From NCBI RefSeq assembly GCF_022843985.1, contig NZ_JALHMP010000003.1:124001-188000 (forward strand): a DNA stretch of 64,000 nucleotides, read 5' to 3'. The stretch is from Phreatobacter sp. Its GTDB lineage: Bacteria; Pseudomonadota; Alphaproteobacteria; Rhizobiales; Phreatobacteraceae. The translations under genes were made by a program, and so were the position numbers. Shown here one piece after another: positions 8,431 to 18,343 of this stretch. The first letter of the stretch is position 1; each line of letters opens with the position of its first letter. The notes beneath the pieces were generated by a model. It had not been told where the DNA came from, searched no databases, and worked only from the letters and a program-made list of their open reading frames with translations.

Positions 8431-8757
8431 TCAGTCGGTGCCGGTGGGAGCGCCTGCTTCGGCATCCATGCCGAGTTCCGCGGCGACGGCCCGCATAATC
8501 TCCATCTGGCGGGCGGTCACCTCGCCCTGGAGCCTCGCATCCAGGGCGAGATCGACCGCATAGAGCGGCAGATTGCCTTCGATGAGGGCGAGGACGCGGT
8601 CGGAGGCGGGGGCGCCGTTGCGCGAAACCATGACGTTCTGGTGCGTGTCGGCGGTGCAGACCCGCGGCACGGACCGGCGCTCGGCATGCACTTCGGAGGC
8701 CAGCGTCACGAGAGCGAGGAGCCCCGCCGCCGTGCCCTGGCAAAGGTGTCGGTTCAT
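8431..8757 (-). CDS. Small exported protein of unknown function
   Basis: A 108-residue protein. Starting at 8757 gives a signal peptide (MNRHLCQGTAAGLLALVTLA, cleaved near VHAER). The mature region is mostly helical and acidic, with one cysteine (PRVCTAD). A longer frame upstream to 8889 is possible but would bury the signal peptide. Convergent with the small exported protein at 8065-8415, with stops 15 bp apart. No family recognised. Confidence 0.6.
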   Translation of the reverse strand: MNRHLCQGTAAGLLALVTLASEVHAERRSVPRVCTADTHQNVMVSRNGAPASDRVLALIEGNLPLYAVDLALDARLQGEVTARQMEIMRAVAAELGMDAEAGAPTGTD

Positions 8758-8921
8758 CGCTGTCGTTCCCGGCGTGTCGGCTCCGCGTGACGAACGCCGC
8801 GAGAACCTGATGGCTGTGGAACGTGGAAGGACGCTGGGAGGTTCCGCTGCGGCCAGGTCTGGGGCCAGGTTGTGCCGTGGGCGATGCACAGGCTTCGCCT
8901 TCCCGGAATCACCAGGGGCGT

Positions 8922-8995
8922 TGGCTGGGTCGCTAGGATTCGAACCTAGATAGCGGGTACCAAAAACCCGAGTCCTACCATTAGACGACGACCCA
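8922..8995 (-). tRNA. tRNA-Gln (anticodon TTG)
   Basis: A 74-nt cloverleaf including an encoded CCA end. The acceptor stem TGGGTCG/CGACCCA has 7 pairs, the anticodon stem CGGGT/ACCCG encloses the loop TTTTGGT with anticodon TTG, and the T arm is CTAGG-TTCGAAT-CCTAG. The anticodon reads CAA. Confidence 0.95.
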
Positions 8996-9048
8996 AAGCC
9001 GGATTGCCCCGGCGCGGCGCGAAGCAGCGGGCGAAGCAGGCGGGCGGG

Positions 9049-9077
9049 ACCATAGCGATGTGATCCGCCGGGTTCAA
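9049..9077 (-). promoter_or_regulatory. Promoter of tRNA-Gln
   Basis: On the minus strand, TTGAAC (9077-9072) and TATGGT (9054-9049) are 17 nt apart. The start site would be near 9042, giving a leader of about 45 nt before the tRNA. Confidence 0.5.
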
Positions 9078-9162
9078 CGGGCGCTGTGGAGACATTGCGG
9101 GCCGTCCTGCCTGCCGAACGGCCAAGCCGCGGACAGTGGACGGCGCGCGCCCTCCTGCACTA

Positions 9163-9178
9163 GGTTTCGCGCGAAACC
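9163..9178. promoter_or_regulatory. Perfect palindrome upstream of the acyl-CoA ligase gene (candidate operator)
   Basis: GGTTTCGCGCGAAACC is an uninterrupted 8-bp inverted repeat ending 42 bp before the start at 9221. The size and position suit a dimeric repressor site, for example of the TetR or FadR type that often controls fatty-acid genes. No regulator gene is adjacent. Confidence 0.45.
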
Positions 9179-9220
9179 GGCCGGCATCCGTTCGGCCAGC
9201 GCATCGCCGTGGAGGATACC

Positions 9221-10846
<1,626 letters not shown>

Positions 10847-10936
10847 CCGTCCTGCAACGGTGATGCGGTCATCCCGGCGTGGCGCCGCAACCTGCGCGAC
10901 GCTAGGATGGGCCAGCCGATGCCGCCGGAGAATGAG

Positions 10937-12301
10937 ATGACCGATGCAGCCCAGCCCGGGCCATGGGGACCGCGATCCGCCGCCGCGGCCATGGCGGCGG
11001 CGGAACAGGCGCAGCAGCAGCGGGCATCGACGACCTCGGTGCCGGGCACGGTCCGGGCGACGCCCGCCACGACAGCGGTCGGCTTCACCGGCCGGGCGGG
11101 GGAATTGTTCGGCCTGCTGGTCAAGGGCTTCCTGCTGCAGGTGGTGACCCTCGGGATCTACCGGTTCTGGTTCATCACCGAGATCCGGCGCTATTACTGG
11201 GCGCACAGCTTTGTCGGCAGCGAGGACATCACCTATACCGGGCGCGGCCTGGAACTGCTGAAAGGGTTCCTCATCGCGCTGGCCATCCTGGTGCCGATCC
11301 AGGCGGCCTCCTTCTTCGTGCTGCTCGGCCTGCCGCAGGCGGAGATTGTCGTCACCCTCGTGGTCTTCGTCCTCTACCTGCTGCTTGGGCAGTTCGCCGT
11401 CTATGCCGCCCGCCGCTACCGGCTGACCCGCACCGCATTCCGCGGCCTCAGGCTGCGGATGACCGGCTCGGCCTGGTCCTATGCCTTCAAGGCCTTCGGA
11501 CTGTGGATCCTGGTGATCCTGTCGCTCGGCCTCGCCTATCCCTGGGCGGCGACGATCATGGAGCGGCTGAAGATGCGCGCCACCTGGTTTGGCGATGCCC
11601 AGGGCGATTTCGTCGGCACCGCCGGCGACCTGATGAAGCGCGGCATTCTCCTGTGGATCCTGGCCCTCGGCCTGCCGCTGCTGATGATCGGGTCAGTACT
11701 CGCCGCCATTCCGGCGGATATCTGGCGCGAGCTCTTCGCCGCCCTCGACGACGGGGTGATCAGCCGGCGGTCGGCCACGGGCCTCGCCTTCGCCGCGCTG
11801 ACCGGCGCGGGCATCCTCACCATCGCCATCCCGATCCTGCTGTTTCCGGCCTTCTCTGCGGTGGTCTTCCGCTGGCGGATGAACGGCACGCGGATCGGCG
11901 GCGCGGCGCTGGCCTCGACCTTCAGCATCGGCAGTTCCTACCGGGTCTTCGTCCTCGGCGGGCTCGCCATGTTCGGCATCGTCGTCCTCATGGCGATCGT
12001 CGGCCTTGTCATGTTCGGCGGCATCGCCGCGGTGGCCTTCGCGCGCGACGACCTGACCTTCGATTCCCCCGTCGCGGGGGTGACGGGCGTGGTGCTCCTG
12101 GTGCTCGTCTATATGGTCTTCATCGGCTCGCTGTGGATCGCCAAGCAGCTCCTCATCGACCTCAGGCTGCAGCGGGCCCGGCTGCGGTCGCTGAGCGTCC
12201 TCAACCTCGCCGCCCTGGACGCGGTCCGTGCCAACAATGTCGACGCCTCGGCCATGGGCGACAGTCTCGGCGACGCCGTCGACTTCGGGTTCGGTGCCTG
12301 A
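10937..12301 (+). CDS. YjgN-family (DUF898) multi-pass membrane protein
   Basis: A 454-residue inner-membrane protein of the DUF898/YjgN family, function unknown. A hydrophilic Ala/Gln-rich N-terminus of about 50 residues is followed by six to eight hydrophobic helices. The family-typical segments are FTGRAGELFGLLVKGF, TLGIYRFWFITEIRRYYW and SLGLAYPWAATIMERLKM. The ATG at 10937 is preferred for its GGAG 6 nt upstream; another ATG exists at 10907. Its stop overlaps the next gene's start (TGATG), so this protein and the M48 peptidase are translationally coupled. Confidence 0.85.
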   Translation: MTDAAQPGPWGPRSAAAAMAAAEQAQQQRASTTSVPGTVRATPATTAVGFTGRAGELFGLLVKGFLLQVVTLGIYRFWFITEIRRYYWAHSFVGSEDITYTGRGLELLKGFLIALAILVPIQAASFFVLLGLPQAEIVVTLVVFVLYLLLGQFAVYAARRYRLTRTAFRGLRLRMTGSAWSYAFKAFGLWILVILSLGLAYPWAATIMERLKMRATWFGDAQGDFVGTAGDLMKRGILLWILALGLPLLMIGSVLAAIPADIWRELFAALDDGVISRRSATGLAFAALTGAGILTIAIPILLFPAFSAVVFRWRMNGTRIGGAALASTFSIGSSYRVFVLGGLAMFGIVVLMAIVGLVMFGGIAAVAFARDDLTFDSPVAGVTGVVLLVLVYMVFIGSLWIAKQLLIDLRLQRARLRSLSVLNLAALDAVRANNVDASAMGDSLGDAVDFGFGA

Positions 12302-13410
12302 TGCCCAGCGTCGCCGCCACCTATTACGACGGGATCGTGAGCCGCCGGCAGACGGTGGAGGTCTCGCTCCATCCGCAGGGTCTGGCGATCTTCTCCCAAG
12401 ACGGCCTGGTGGCCGCCACCTGGCCCTATGCCGACATCCGGCGCATCGAGGGCTTTCGCGGCAGCGGCCTCGCCGTGACGCGGGTGCCCGAACCCGGTTC
12501 CACCGCCGAACCGCGCCTGGAGATCGCCGATCCGGTATTCGTCGCCGAACTGTCCGCCCGGGCGCCGCTGACGCTGACGGGCAAGGCTGCCGGACGCAGG
12601 GAAACCCGGTCGGTGGTCATCTGGGCCATGGCCGCCGTGGTCTCGCTGCTGGGGCTCGCCTATTGGGGCCTGCCGGCCATTGCCGGCCGCATCGCGCCGC
12701 TCGTGCCGGCCAGCGTCGAGGCGCGGCTGGGCGCCGCCATGGATCCGCAGATCCGCGCCGAGTTCGGTGGCCCCTCGGGCATGAAGACCTGCACCGCGCC
12801 GGCGGGCCTGGCGGCTCTCGCCGAACTTGTCGGCCGCTACGAGAAACTCGCCAACCTCCATGTTTCCCTCAAGGTCGTGGTCGTCGACAACCCGATGGTG
12901 AACGCCTTCGCCCTGCCAGGCGGCTACATCTATCTCATGCGCGGGCTGATCCAGCGCGCCCGCTCGCCGGACGAGGTCGCCGGCGTGCTCGGCCACGAGA
13001 TCGGCCACGTCAAGTTCCGCCACGGCCTGCAGTCGGCGATCCAGAGCGGCGGGCTCGGCTTCCTCCTCGGCACGATCTTCGGCGACTTTGCCGGCGGCAC
13101 GGCGATCCTCCTCGCCTCCCGCACGCTGCTCAGCAGCGCCTTCTCGCGTGATGCCGAGCGCGAGGCGGATGCCTTCGGCGTCGACCTGATGCTGAAGGGC
13201 GGCGGCAATCCGGAGGGCCTCGCCGGCTTCTTCGGCTCAGCCGGCGGCGGCGGCGCGCCGGGAGCGCTCAACTGGCTGACGAGCCATCCCGCCAGCGCCG
13301 AGCGCGAGGCCGCCATCCGGCGCCTGGCACAGAACCGGCCCGTTCTGTCCCCGGCGCTGACGCCCGACCAGTGGCAGGCGCTGCGCGGCATCTGTCAGAC
13401 GACCAGCTGA
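12301..13410 (+). CDS. M48-family membrane metallopeptidase
   Basis: A 369-residue zinc peptidase. The N-terminal ~100 residues form a cytoplasmic beta-rich domain, followed by one membrane segment (about 104-128). The catalytic HEIGH motif is at 232-236, and the third zinc ligand is E288 in EREADAFG. This matches the architecture of YcaL/BepA-like or HtpX-like proteases with the peptidase domain outside. The gene is fused by a 1-nt stop/start overlap to the DUF898 gene, a pairing that suggests the membrane protein and the protease act together, perhaps in envelope quality control. That role is inference. Confidence 0.88.
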   Translation: MPSVAATYYDGIVSRRQTVEVSLHPQGLAIFSQDGLVAATWPYADIRRIEGFRGSGLAVTRVPEPGSTAEPRLEIADPVFVAELSARAPLTLTGKAAGRRETRSVVIWAMAAVVSLLGLAYWGLPAIAGRIAPLVPASVEARLGAAMDPQIRAEFGGPSGMKTCTAPAGLAALAELVGRYEKLANLHVSLKVVVVDNPMVNAFALPGGYIYLMRGLIQRARSPDEVAGVLGHEIGHVKFRHGLQSAIQSGGLGFLLGTIFGDFAGGTAILLASRTLLSSAFSRDAEREADAFGVDLMLKGGGNPEGLAGFFGSAGGGGAPGALNWLTSHPASAEREAAIRRLAQNRPVLSPALTPDQWQALRGICQTTS

Positions 13411-13426
13411 TGCGGAAGGCCTGACG

Positions 13427-14209
13427 ATGCGCCGCGTTCCCCTCGTCGAACCGACCTCCCGCCTGGCGGTCTGGAGCCTACGGATCACGCTGGTCGGCCT
13501 CGCCGTGATGGTGGTGGCGGTGCTGGCGGCACGAACGGACAGGCTCGACGGGCTGCAGGCGGTCGTCGCCCTGGCCATCGGCATCGCCATCACCGGGATG
13601 GGTCTCCTGGCGGCGCTGATCGCCGGGGCGACGATCTGGTTCAGCGGTTATCGCGGTGCGCGCCAGGCGGCGGCCGCCGCGCTTCTCGGCCTCGCCGCAA
13701 CGGCCTATCCGGCGGCGATGGTGCCGATCGGCCTCAGTCTTCCGGCGATGAACGACATCACGACCGACTTCGCCGATCCCCCGGGTTTTTCCATCGCCAC
13801 CATGGCGCGGCCGGAGACCGCCAATCCCGTGGCCTATCCGGCGGCCTTCGCCACCATCCAGCGACGTCTCTATCCCGAGATCCGGCCGATCGAGGTCGAC
13901 CTGCCCGCCGAGAGCGTCAATGCCATCGTCACCGACCTTGTCGAGGACCGCCGCTGGACCGTGCTCGACCAGGTCGATTATCGCGGGCCCGAACGCGAGG
14001 GCCGGGTCGAGATGGTGACCCGCTCGCTGCTGCTCGGCTTCCGCGACGACATCGTCATCCGCATTCGCACGGTGAACGGCAGGTCCCGGATCGACATGCG
14101 GTCGGCGTCGCGTTACGGAAGCCAGGATTTCGGCGTCAACGCCCGGCGCGTCATCGCCGCCCTGGACGAGATGCGCGCGGCGGCGCGGCGGGCCCAGCGC
14201 GAGCGATAG
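13427..14209 (+). CDS. DUF1499-family membrane-anchored protein
   Basis: A 260-residue protein of unknown function. Three hydrophobic helices cover about residues 12-110. A DUF1499 domain follows, with the family hallmarks MNDITTDFADPPGF, VTRSLLLGFRDDIVIRI and DMRSASRYGSQDFGVNARR. It begins 16 bp after the M48 peptidase gene and ends 9 bp before the M20 peptidase start, so it belongs to the same transcription unit. The family is common in alphaproteobacteria and lacks a known reaction. Confidence 0.85.
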   Translation: MRRVPLVEPTSRLAVWSLRITLVGLAVMVVAVLAARTDRLDGLQAVVALAIGIAITGMGLLAALIAGATIWFSGYRGARQAAAAALLGLAATAYPAAMVPIGLSLPAMNDITTDFADPPGFSIATMARPETANPVAYPAAFATIQRRLYPEIRPIEVDLPAESVNAIVTDLVEDRRWTVLDQVDYRGPEREGRVEMVTRSLLLGFRDDIVIRIRTVNGRSRIDMRSASRYGSQDFGVNARRVIAALDEMRAAARRAQRER

Positions 14210-14218
14210 GTGACTGAC

Positions 14219-15364
14219 ATGAGCATAAAGGCGGCGACCGTTCCCCTCCATGAGGACGAGGTGATCGAGGGCATCCGCCGCTGGGTGACCATCGAGAGCC
14301 CGACCTATGACGTCGGCGGGATCGAGGCCGTCCTGGATGCGGTCGAGCAGGACTTCGAAGGCCTGCCCGTGGTCTTCGACCGGCGCGAGGGCCGGGACGG
14401 CTATGGTGGCATCCTCAAGGTGTCGTCGGCGGAGCCCTCCAACGAGAAGCCGATCCTCGTCCTCACCCATATCGACACGGTCCATCCCAAGGGGACGCTG
14501 ACCGGCCGCCTGCCCTTCCGCCGCGACGGCGACAAGCTGTTCGGGCCGGGCCTCTACGACATGAAGGGCGGCGCCTATCTCGCCGTCGCCGGCTACCGGG
14601 CGCTGGTGCGCGCCGGCGTGCCGACCGCCCGGCCGGTGACCTTCCTGTTCACGCCCGACGAGGAGGTCGGCAGTCCCACCTCCCGCGCCGTGATCGAGGA
14701 GGAGGCGGCCAGGGCCGCCTATGTGCTCGTCACCGAGCCCGCCCGCGACGGCGGGCGTATCGTCACCGCCCGGAAGGGCGTCGGCCGCTTCACCCTCACC
14801 TGCACCGGGCGGCCCGCCCATGCCGGTGCGCGCCACATGGACGGCCGCAGCGCCATCCGCGAAATGGCGCACCAGATCCTCGCAATCGAAGGCATGACCG
14901 ATTACGCGCGCGGCATCACCACCACGGTCGGCCTCATCAAGGGCGGCACGGCGGCCAATGTCACGCCCGAGACCTGCACGGCCGAGATCGACCTGCGGGT
15001 GCCCGATCCGGAGGTCGGTGCCGAGATGGTGGCGCGGATCCGCGGGCTCTCCCCGGTGGACCCCGACGTGACGCTGGCCATTGACGGCGGCATCAACCGG
15101 CCCGCCTATCCGAAGACCGCGATGATCGTCGACATGCTGGAGCGGGCCCGCCAGGTCGCCCATGCGGTCGGCTTCGACCTCGCGGACTGCCCGATGACGG
15201 GGGGCGGCTCGGACGGCAATTTCACCGCCGCCCTCGGGGTTCCGACCCTCGACGGCCTCGGCATCGACGGGGCCGGCGCGCACACGCTGGAGGAACATGG
15301 TTTGGTTTCCTCGATCCTGCCACGGGCCCGTGTTCTTGCAGGCTTGATGGAAACCCTGAGGTAA
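14219..15364 (+). CDS. M20-family metallopeptidase (glutamate carboxypeptidase-like)
   Basis: A 381-residue di-zinc hydrolase. The metal-binding residues are visible in THIDTVH, the DMKGG segment (bridging Asp), DEEVGS (catalytic Glu plus metal ligand), TEPARDGG and near the C-terminus in HTLEEHG. The dimerisation lid holds GRPAHAGARHMDGRSA. It resembles the CPG2/ArgE-like branch that cleaves amide-linked glutamate or related groups; the substrate is unknown. A GTG at 14210 is in frame, but ATG 14219 with AGGTGA upstream is the better start. Last gene of the DUF898-M48-DUF1499 cluster. Confidence 0.85.
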   Translation: MSIKAATVPLHEDEVIEGIRRWVTIESPTYDVGGIEAVLDAVEQDFEGLPVVFDRREGRDGYGGILKVSSAEPSNEKPILVLTHIDTVHPKGTLTGRLPFRRDGDKLFGPGLYDMKGGAYLAVAGYRALVRAGVPTARPVTFLFTPDEEVGSPTSRAVIEEEAARAAYVLVTEPARDGGRIVTARKGVGRFTLTCTGRPAHAGARHMDGRSAIREMAHQILAIEGMTDYARGITTTVGLIKGGTAANVTPETCTAEIDLRVPDPEVGAEMVARIRGLSPVDPDVTLAIDGGINRPAYPKTAMIVDMLERARQVAHAVGFDLADCPMTGGGSDGNFTAALGVPTLDGLGIDGAGAHTLEEHGLVSSILPRARVLAGLMETLR

Positions 15365-15414
15365 GGCGCATCCGCTAAATCTGTCCGCCGTTGGGCTCAG
15401 GGAGCAGGCGTGGC

Positions 15415-15609
15415 ATGGCCGAGATGTGTGGCAATTGCCGGAATTTTTTCGAACCGCGCAGCGGCGGCGTCTGCCGCGCCCACCCGCCCACGGCGCGTGA
15501 CGACGGAACGGCGCGCTGGCCCTCGGTGGCGCGCAGCGACTGGTGCGGCGAGTATCGGGTCACGCCGCCGCCGGAAAATCCCGGAATCCGGCGCCTCGCG
15601 ACCGCGTGA
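15415..15609 (+). CDS. Small four-cysteine protein (probable zinc or Fe-S binding)
   Basis: A 64-residue protein with CGNC near the N-terminus, a third cysteine in GVCRAHPP and a fourth in SDWCGEY. The C-X2-C...C...C pattern with WPSVARSDWCGEY recurs in small bacterial and phage proteins and suggests one bound metal ion. Function unknown. The ATG at 15415 follows GGAGCAGG; a longer TTG-initiated frame is less likely. It stands alone after the M20 gene. Confidence 0.65.
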   Translation: MAEMCGNCRNFFEPRSGGVCRAHPPTARDDGTARWPSVARSDWCGEYRVTPPPENPGIRRLATA

Positions 15610-15657
15610 TCGCGCAGGCCCTGACCGTGCGGCGGCGGCGTGGCCCGCCAGCAGAAG

Positions 15658-15870
15658 TCACGGGACAGTCAGCGACCACATGATCAGATAGGCGCCGAGC
15701 AGGATCACGGCCGCCCCCAGGCTGATCACAAGCACGAGCAGGACCGGCTTTCCGAGGGGGCCGCTGCGGGCGGTGTCAGCTTTCAGGATCTGAGCGCCCG
15801 GTGCAGCCTCGCGCGGCGGCGGCATCTGCCGGTGATCGGGCTCAATAATCTTGGTGCCGTCATCGACCAT
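15658..15870 (-). CDS. Small single-pass membrane protein
   Basis: A 70-residue protein with a hydrophilic, proline-rich N-terminus and one C-terminal membrane helix (about 43-66: VLLVLVISLGAAVILLGAYL). The layout is that of a tail-anchored small protein. Function unknown. The start at 15870 follows GAGAGA; an extension to 15915 is possible. Confidence 0.55.
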   Translation of the reverse strand: MVDDGTKIIEPDHRQMPPPREAAPGAQILKADTARSGPLGKPVLLVLVISLGAAVILLGAYLIMWSLTVP

Positions 15871-15958
15871 GGTTCTCTCCCGTGACACGGAGAACCAACG
15901 CTGTCCGGGCGCCACCGGTTCCGCGACGGGCGGCCGGGCGCCCCCGGGAGATTGACGG

Positions 15959-16273
15959 TCAGCGCAGCGGATCGGCCGGGGTCAGCAGGACCATGTCGGA
16001 GGGCCGCATCCGGAACGTCTCGGCTTCGGCCTCCATATAGGCGGCATTCACCGCGAAGGTGCGGATCACCAGTTCCTTGACGCTGCGGACCAGCGCCAGA
16101 CTGGTCTCCGGGTCGAGCGGCCCCTCGTCGATCAGCTGCGCGGCGCGCCCCAGTGAGGCCGTCGCCTCGGCGAAGGCCCGTACCACCTTGGCGCGCCCTG
16201 CCGCCTCTTCCGAGACCTCGCGCTGGGCGAAGAGCGAGACGATGTTCGATTGGGGTGTTGCACCGGGCGGCAT
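15959..16273 (-). CDS. Hypothetical helical protein
   Basis: A 104-residue soluble, alanine- and glutamate-rich protein predicted mainly helical. No family recognised. The start at 16273 has GAGG 7 nt upstream; an earlier GTG (16312) is possible. The upstream region carries nested palindromes at 16356-16383. Codon use is like its neighbours, so it appears native. Confidence 0.6.
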   Translation of the reverse strand: MPPGATPQSNIVSLFAQREVSEEAAGRAKVVRAFAEATASLGRAAQLIDEGPLDPETSLALVRSVKELVIRTFAVNAAYMEAEAETFRMRPSDMVLLTPADPLR

Positions 16274-16355
16274 GGGGAACCTCGACGTCGTCAAATAGTG
16301 CTTTTCTTGCACGTCACTTGGGGGAAAATGCTAGGCCAGCACGGTAAAAAAAGGA

Positions 16356-16383
16356 TTAATGTTTACGTAACGTCATGCGTAAA
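16356..16383. promoter_or_regulatory. Nested palindromes / CtrA-like half match upstream of the 104-residue protein gene
   Basis: In the AT-rich patch upstream of the gene starting at 16273, TTACGTAA (16363-16370) is a perfect palindrome nested in TTTACG-N10-CGTAAA (16362-16383). TTAA-N7-GTAA starting at 16356 also partly matches the CtrA box. The role is unproven. Confidence 0.35.
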
Positions 16384-16500
16384 GTGTCTACATGGACGGC
16401 TGTCCCGACGGTCTCTTGCAGACAAGATCGCAGTCGTCGAGGCGGTGAAAGCCGGCCCGCGGCGCGCTTGCCGGAGGACGAGGGGACAGTGGCCCAACGA

Positions 16501-16528
16501 AAAAGGGCGACCCGCAGGTCGCCCTTTT
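16501..16528 (-). terminator. Intrinsic terminator downstream of tRNA-Pro
   Basis: AAAAGGGCGACC and GGTCGCCCTTTT form a perfect 12-bp inverted repeat around a 4-nt loop, with T-runs in both directions. It lies 37 bp beyond the tRNA 3' end on the minus strand. Confidence 0.85.
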
Positions 16529-16565
16529 CGTCCACGAAGCCGCCAGAAGGCCTGAAGGCTTCCGC

Positions 16566-16642
16566 TGGTCGGAGTGGCAGGATTTGAACCTGCGACCCCC
16601 ACGTCCCGAACGTGGTGCGCTACCAGACTGCGCTACACTCCG
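16566..16642 (-). tRNA. tRNA-Pro (anticodon CGG)
   Basis: A 77-nt cloverleaf with encoded CCA. Acceptor stem CGGAGTG/CACTCCG, anticodon stem CCACG/CGTGG with loop TTCGGGA (anticodon CGG), and T arm GCAGG-TTCAAAT-CCTGC. It reads CCG. Confidence 0.96.
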
Positions 16643-16660
16643 CCTCGCGAACAGGCCGCG

Positions 16661-16689
16661 TGTATAGCGGCGCCTTCGACCCCGCGCAA
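16661..16689 (-). promoter_or_regulatory. Promoter of tRNA-Pro
   Basis: On the minus strand, TTGCGC (16689-16684) and TATACA (16666-16661) are 17 nt apart. Transcription would start about 12 nt before the tRNA. Confidence 0.6.
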
Positions 16690-16764
16690 CCCCATCCATG
16701 CCGCCTTTCGATGCTGCCGCCAGACGTCTCGACGCCGCCACCTGCGACCCCCTAGATTGCCGCC

Positions 16765-17610
16765 ATGAGCCGACATTCCTTCGAGGCCGTCGCCTTCGCC
16801 GGCGGTGGCAACCGCTGTTACTGGCAGGGCGGGTTCTGGGACGCCCTGAATGCCGCCAGCCCGCAAAGGCCGGCCATCGTGGTCGGGGTCTCGGCGGGCG
16901 CCTTCCAGGCCTGTTTCTCGCTGATCGGCGCCGGCGACCGCGTGCGCCGGATCGTCCTCGACGCCTGCGCTGGGATCGACCGGGAGGTGGAGTGGCGCCG
17001 GCTCCTGCGCGGCCGGTCGCCCTTCATCGTTGCCGGGCTCTACCGCGACCTCATCGCCGAGGTCTTCGGCGATCTCGAACTGGCGGCGCTGCGGGCGGCG
17101 CCCGAGATCCTGATCCAGGTCACCCACCCGCCGGCCTTCATGCCGCCGCTGGTCGCCGCCTATGCCGCCATTGCGGCCTATCAGGTCGAGAAGCTCTGGA
17201 CGGGCGCCGGCCATTCGCGCGCCGGGCGCCATGTCGGCCTGACGGCGGGCTTCGTCTCGACCCATGGGATCGCGACCCGCGAGGACCTGGTGGCGGCCCT
17301 GATGGGCACGGCGGCCGTGCCGCCCTTCATGCCGGTGGGGCTGGTGAACGGGCGCCCCGCCCTCGACGGCGGGCTGGTCGACAATCCGCCGGTGGAGCGC
17401 ATCGCCGCGGTGGAAAAGGCCGGCGGGCGAACGCTGGTGCTGACGACGCGCGCCGGCGGCACCATCCCGGCGGTGGAGAACCGCACGGTGGTGCGCCCCT
17501 CGGTGCCGATTCTGTCCAGCCGCTTCGCGGTGACCGACGGGGCGGCGATCCGCGCCGCCTATGAACTCGGCCTCAAGGACGGCGAGGCTTTCGCGCGGCG
17601 CCGGGACTGA
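16765..17610 (+). CDS. Patatin-like phospholipase
   Basis: A 281-residue lipid acyl hydrolase of the patatin family. The oxyanion motif is GGGNRC (13-18), the nucleophile serine is S43 in GVSAG, and the catalytic aspartate is D201 in DGGLVDNPP, so the Ser-Asp dyad is intact. There is no signal peptide, so it is cytoplasmic or delivered otherwise. The third residue after the glycine triad, Arg-Cys instead of Arg-Gly, is a small deviation. It stands between tRNA-Pro and a convergent HAD phosphatase, with stops 7 bp apart. Confidence 0.9.
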   Translation: MSRHSFEAVAFAGGGNRCYWQGGFWDALNAASPQRPAIVVGVSAGAFQACFSLIGAGDRVRRIVLDACAGIDREVEWRRLLRGRSPFIVAGLYRDLIAEVFGDLELAALRAAPEILIQVTHPPAFMPPLVAAYAAIAAYQVEKLWTGAGHSRAGRHVGLTAGFVSTHGIATREDLVAALMGTAAVPPFMPVGLVNGRPALDGGLVDNPPVERIAAVEKAGGRTLVLTTRAGGTIPAVENRTVVRPSVPILSSRFAVTDGAAIRAAYELGLKDGEAFARRRD

Positions 17611-17616
17611 CGAGGC

Positions 17617-18321
17617 TCAGGCCCGCCGGTCGAGCCAGGCGGCCACATCCATGAACGAGGGCAGCACCACGTCGGCATGGATCGCGAAATCGGCGGGCAC
17701 CAGGGGACCGGTGGTGACGCCGACGGCGACAACGCCGGCAGCGCGGGCGGCATGCATGTCGTGCAGGCTGTCGCCAATCATCGCAACCTCGTGGGGCGCC
17801 ATCGACCAGGCGTCGAGGAAGGCGTGGATCTGGCCGGGGGCCGGCTTGCGACCGTGGCCGGAATCCCAGCCGACGATGAAATCGAAATGGTGGTCGATGC
17901 CGAGCCGCGCCGTCTGGCTGCGGGCGCCGTTCTCGGAATCGTTGGTGACGACGCCAAGGACGAGGCCGCGGGCCTTGAGCGCGCCGATCGCCCCGGCGGG
18001 ATCGCCGATGGGGGTCAGGCCGGCGAGCCCCTCCTCGACGAAGAGCACGTCCATCTCGTCGGTGACGGCCTTGGAGAAGGGCACGCCGATGGCCTCGGCC
18101 CAGAGCGGACCGTAGTCGGCGGAGGAACCGGCCACCAGCGGCGAGGTCGGATGGAAGCGCAGGGCGGCCTCGTCGAAATGGGAGACCTGCATCAGCCGCT
18201 CGATCTTGCCGCGGTCGCCGCGGGCCATGCGGTCCATGACGCGGAAGGCGGCCGGCCCCCAGGTCTTGTCGAAATCGACGAAGGTGCCGTCCTTGTCGAA
18301 GAGAATCGCGCGAATGGTCAT
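17617..18321 (-). CDS. HAD-superfamily phosphatase (phosphoglycolate-phosphatase-like)
   Basis: A 234-residue haloacid-dehalogenase-type hydrolase. Motif I is DKDGT at 9-13 (nucleophile D9, acid/base D11), motif II TND, motif III the lysine in GRKPAPG, and motif IV MIGDSLHD. The cap insertion lies after motif I, as in Gph-type enzymes. The substrate is a small phosphate ester, not determinable here. It is transcribed away from thrC, and a TGTGAC/GTCACA palindrome lies 23 bp before its start. Confidence 0.88.
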   Translation of the reverse strand: MTIRAILFDKDGTFVDFDKTWGPAAFRVMDRMARGDRGKIERLMQVSHFDEAALRFHPTSPLVAGSSADYGPLWAEAIGVPFSKAVTDEMDVLFVEEGLAGLTPIGDPAGAIGALKARGLVLGVVTNDSENGARSQTARLGIDHHFDFIVGWDSGHGRKPAPGQIHAFLDAWSMAPHEVAMIGDSLHDMHAARAAGVVAVGVTTGPLVPADFAIHADVVLPSFMDVAAWLDRRA

Positions 18322-18343
18322 GGGGCAGCTCCTAGACCCGCCA

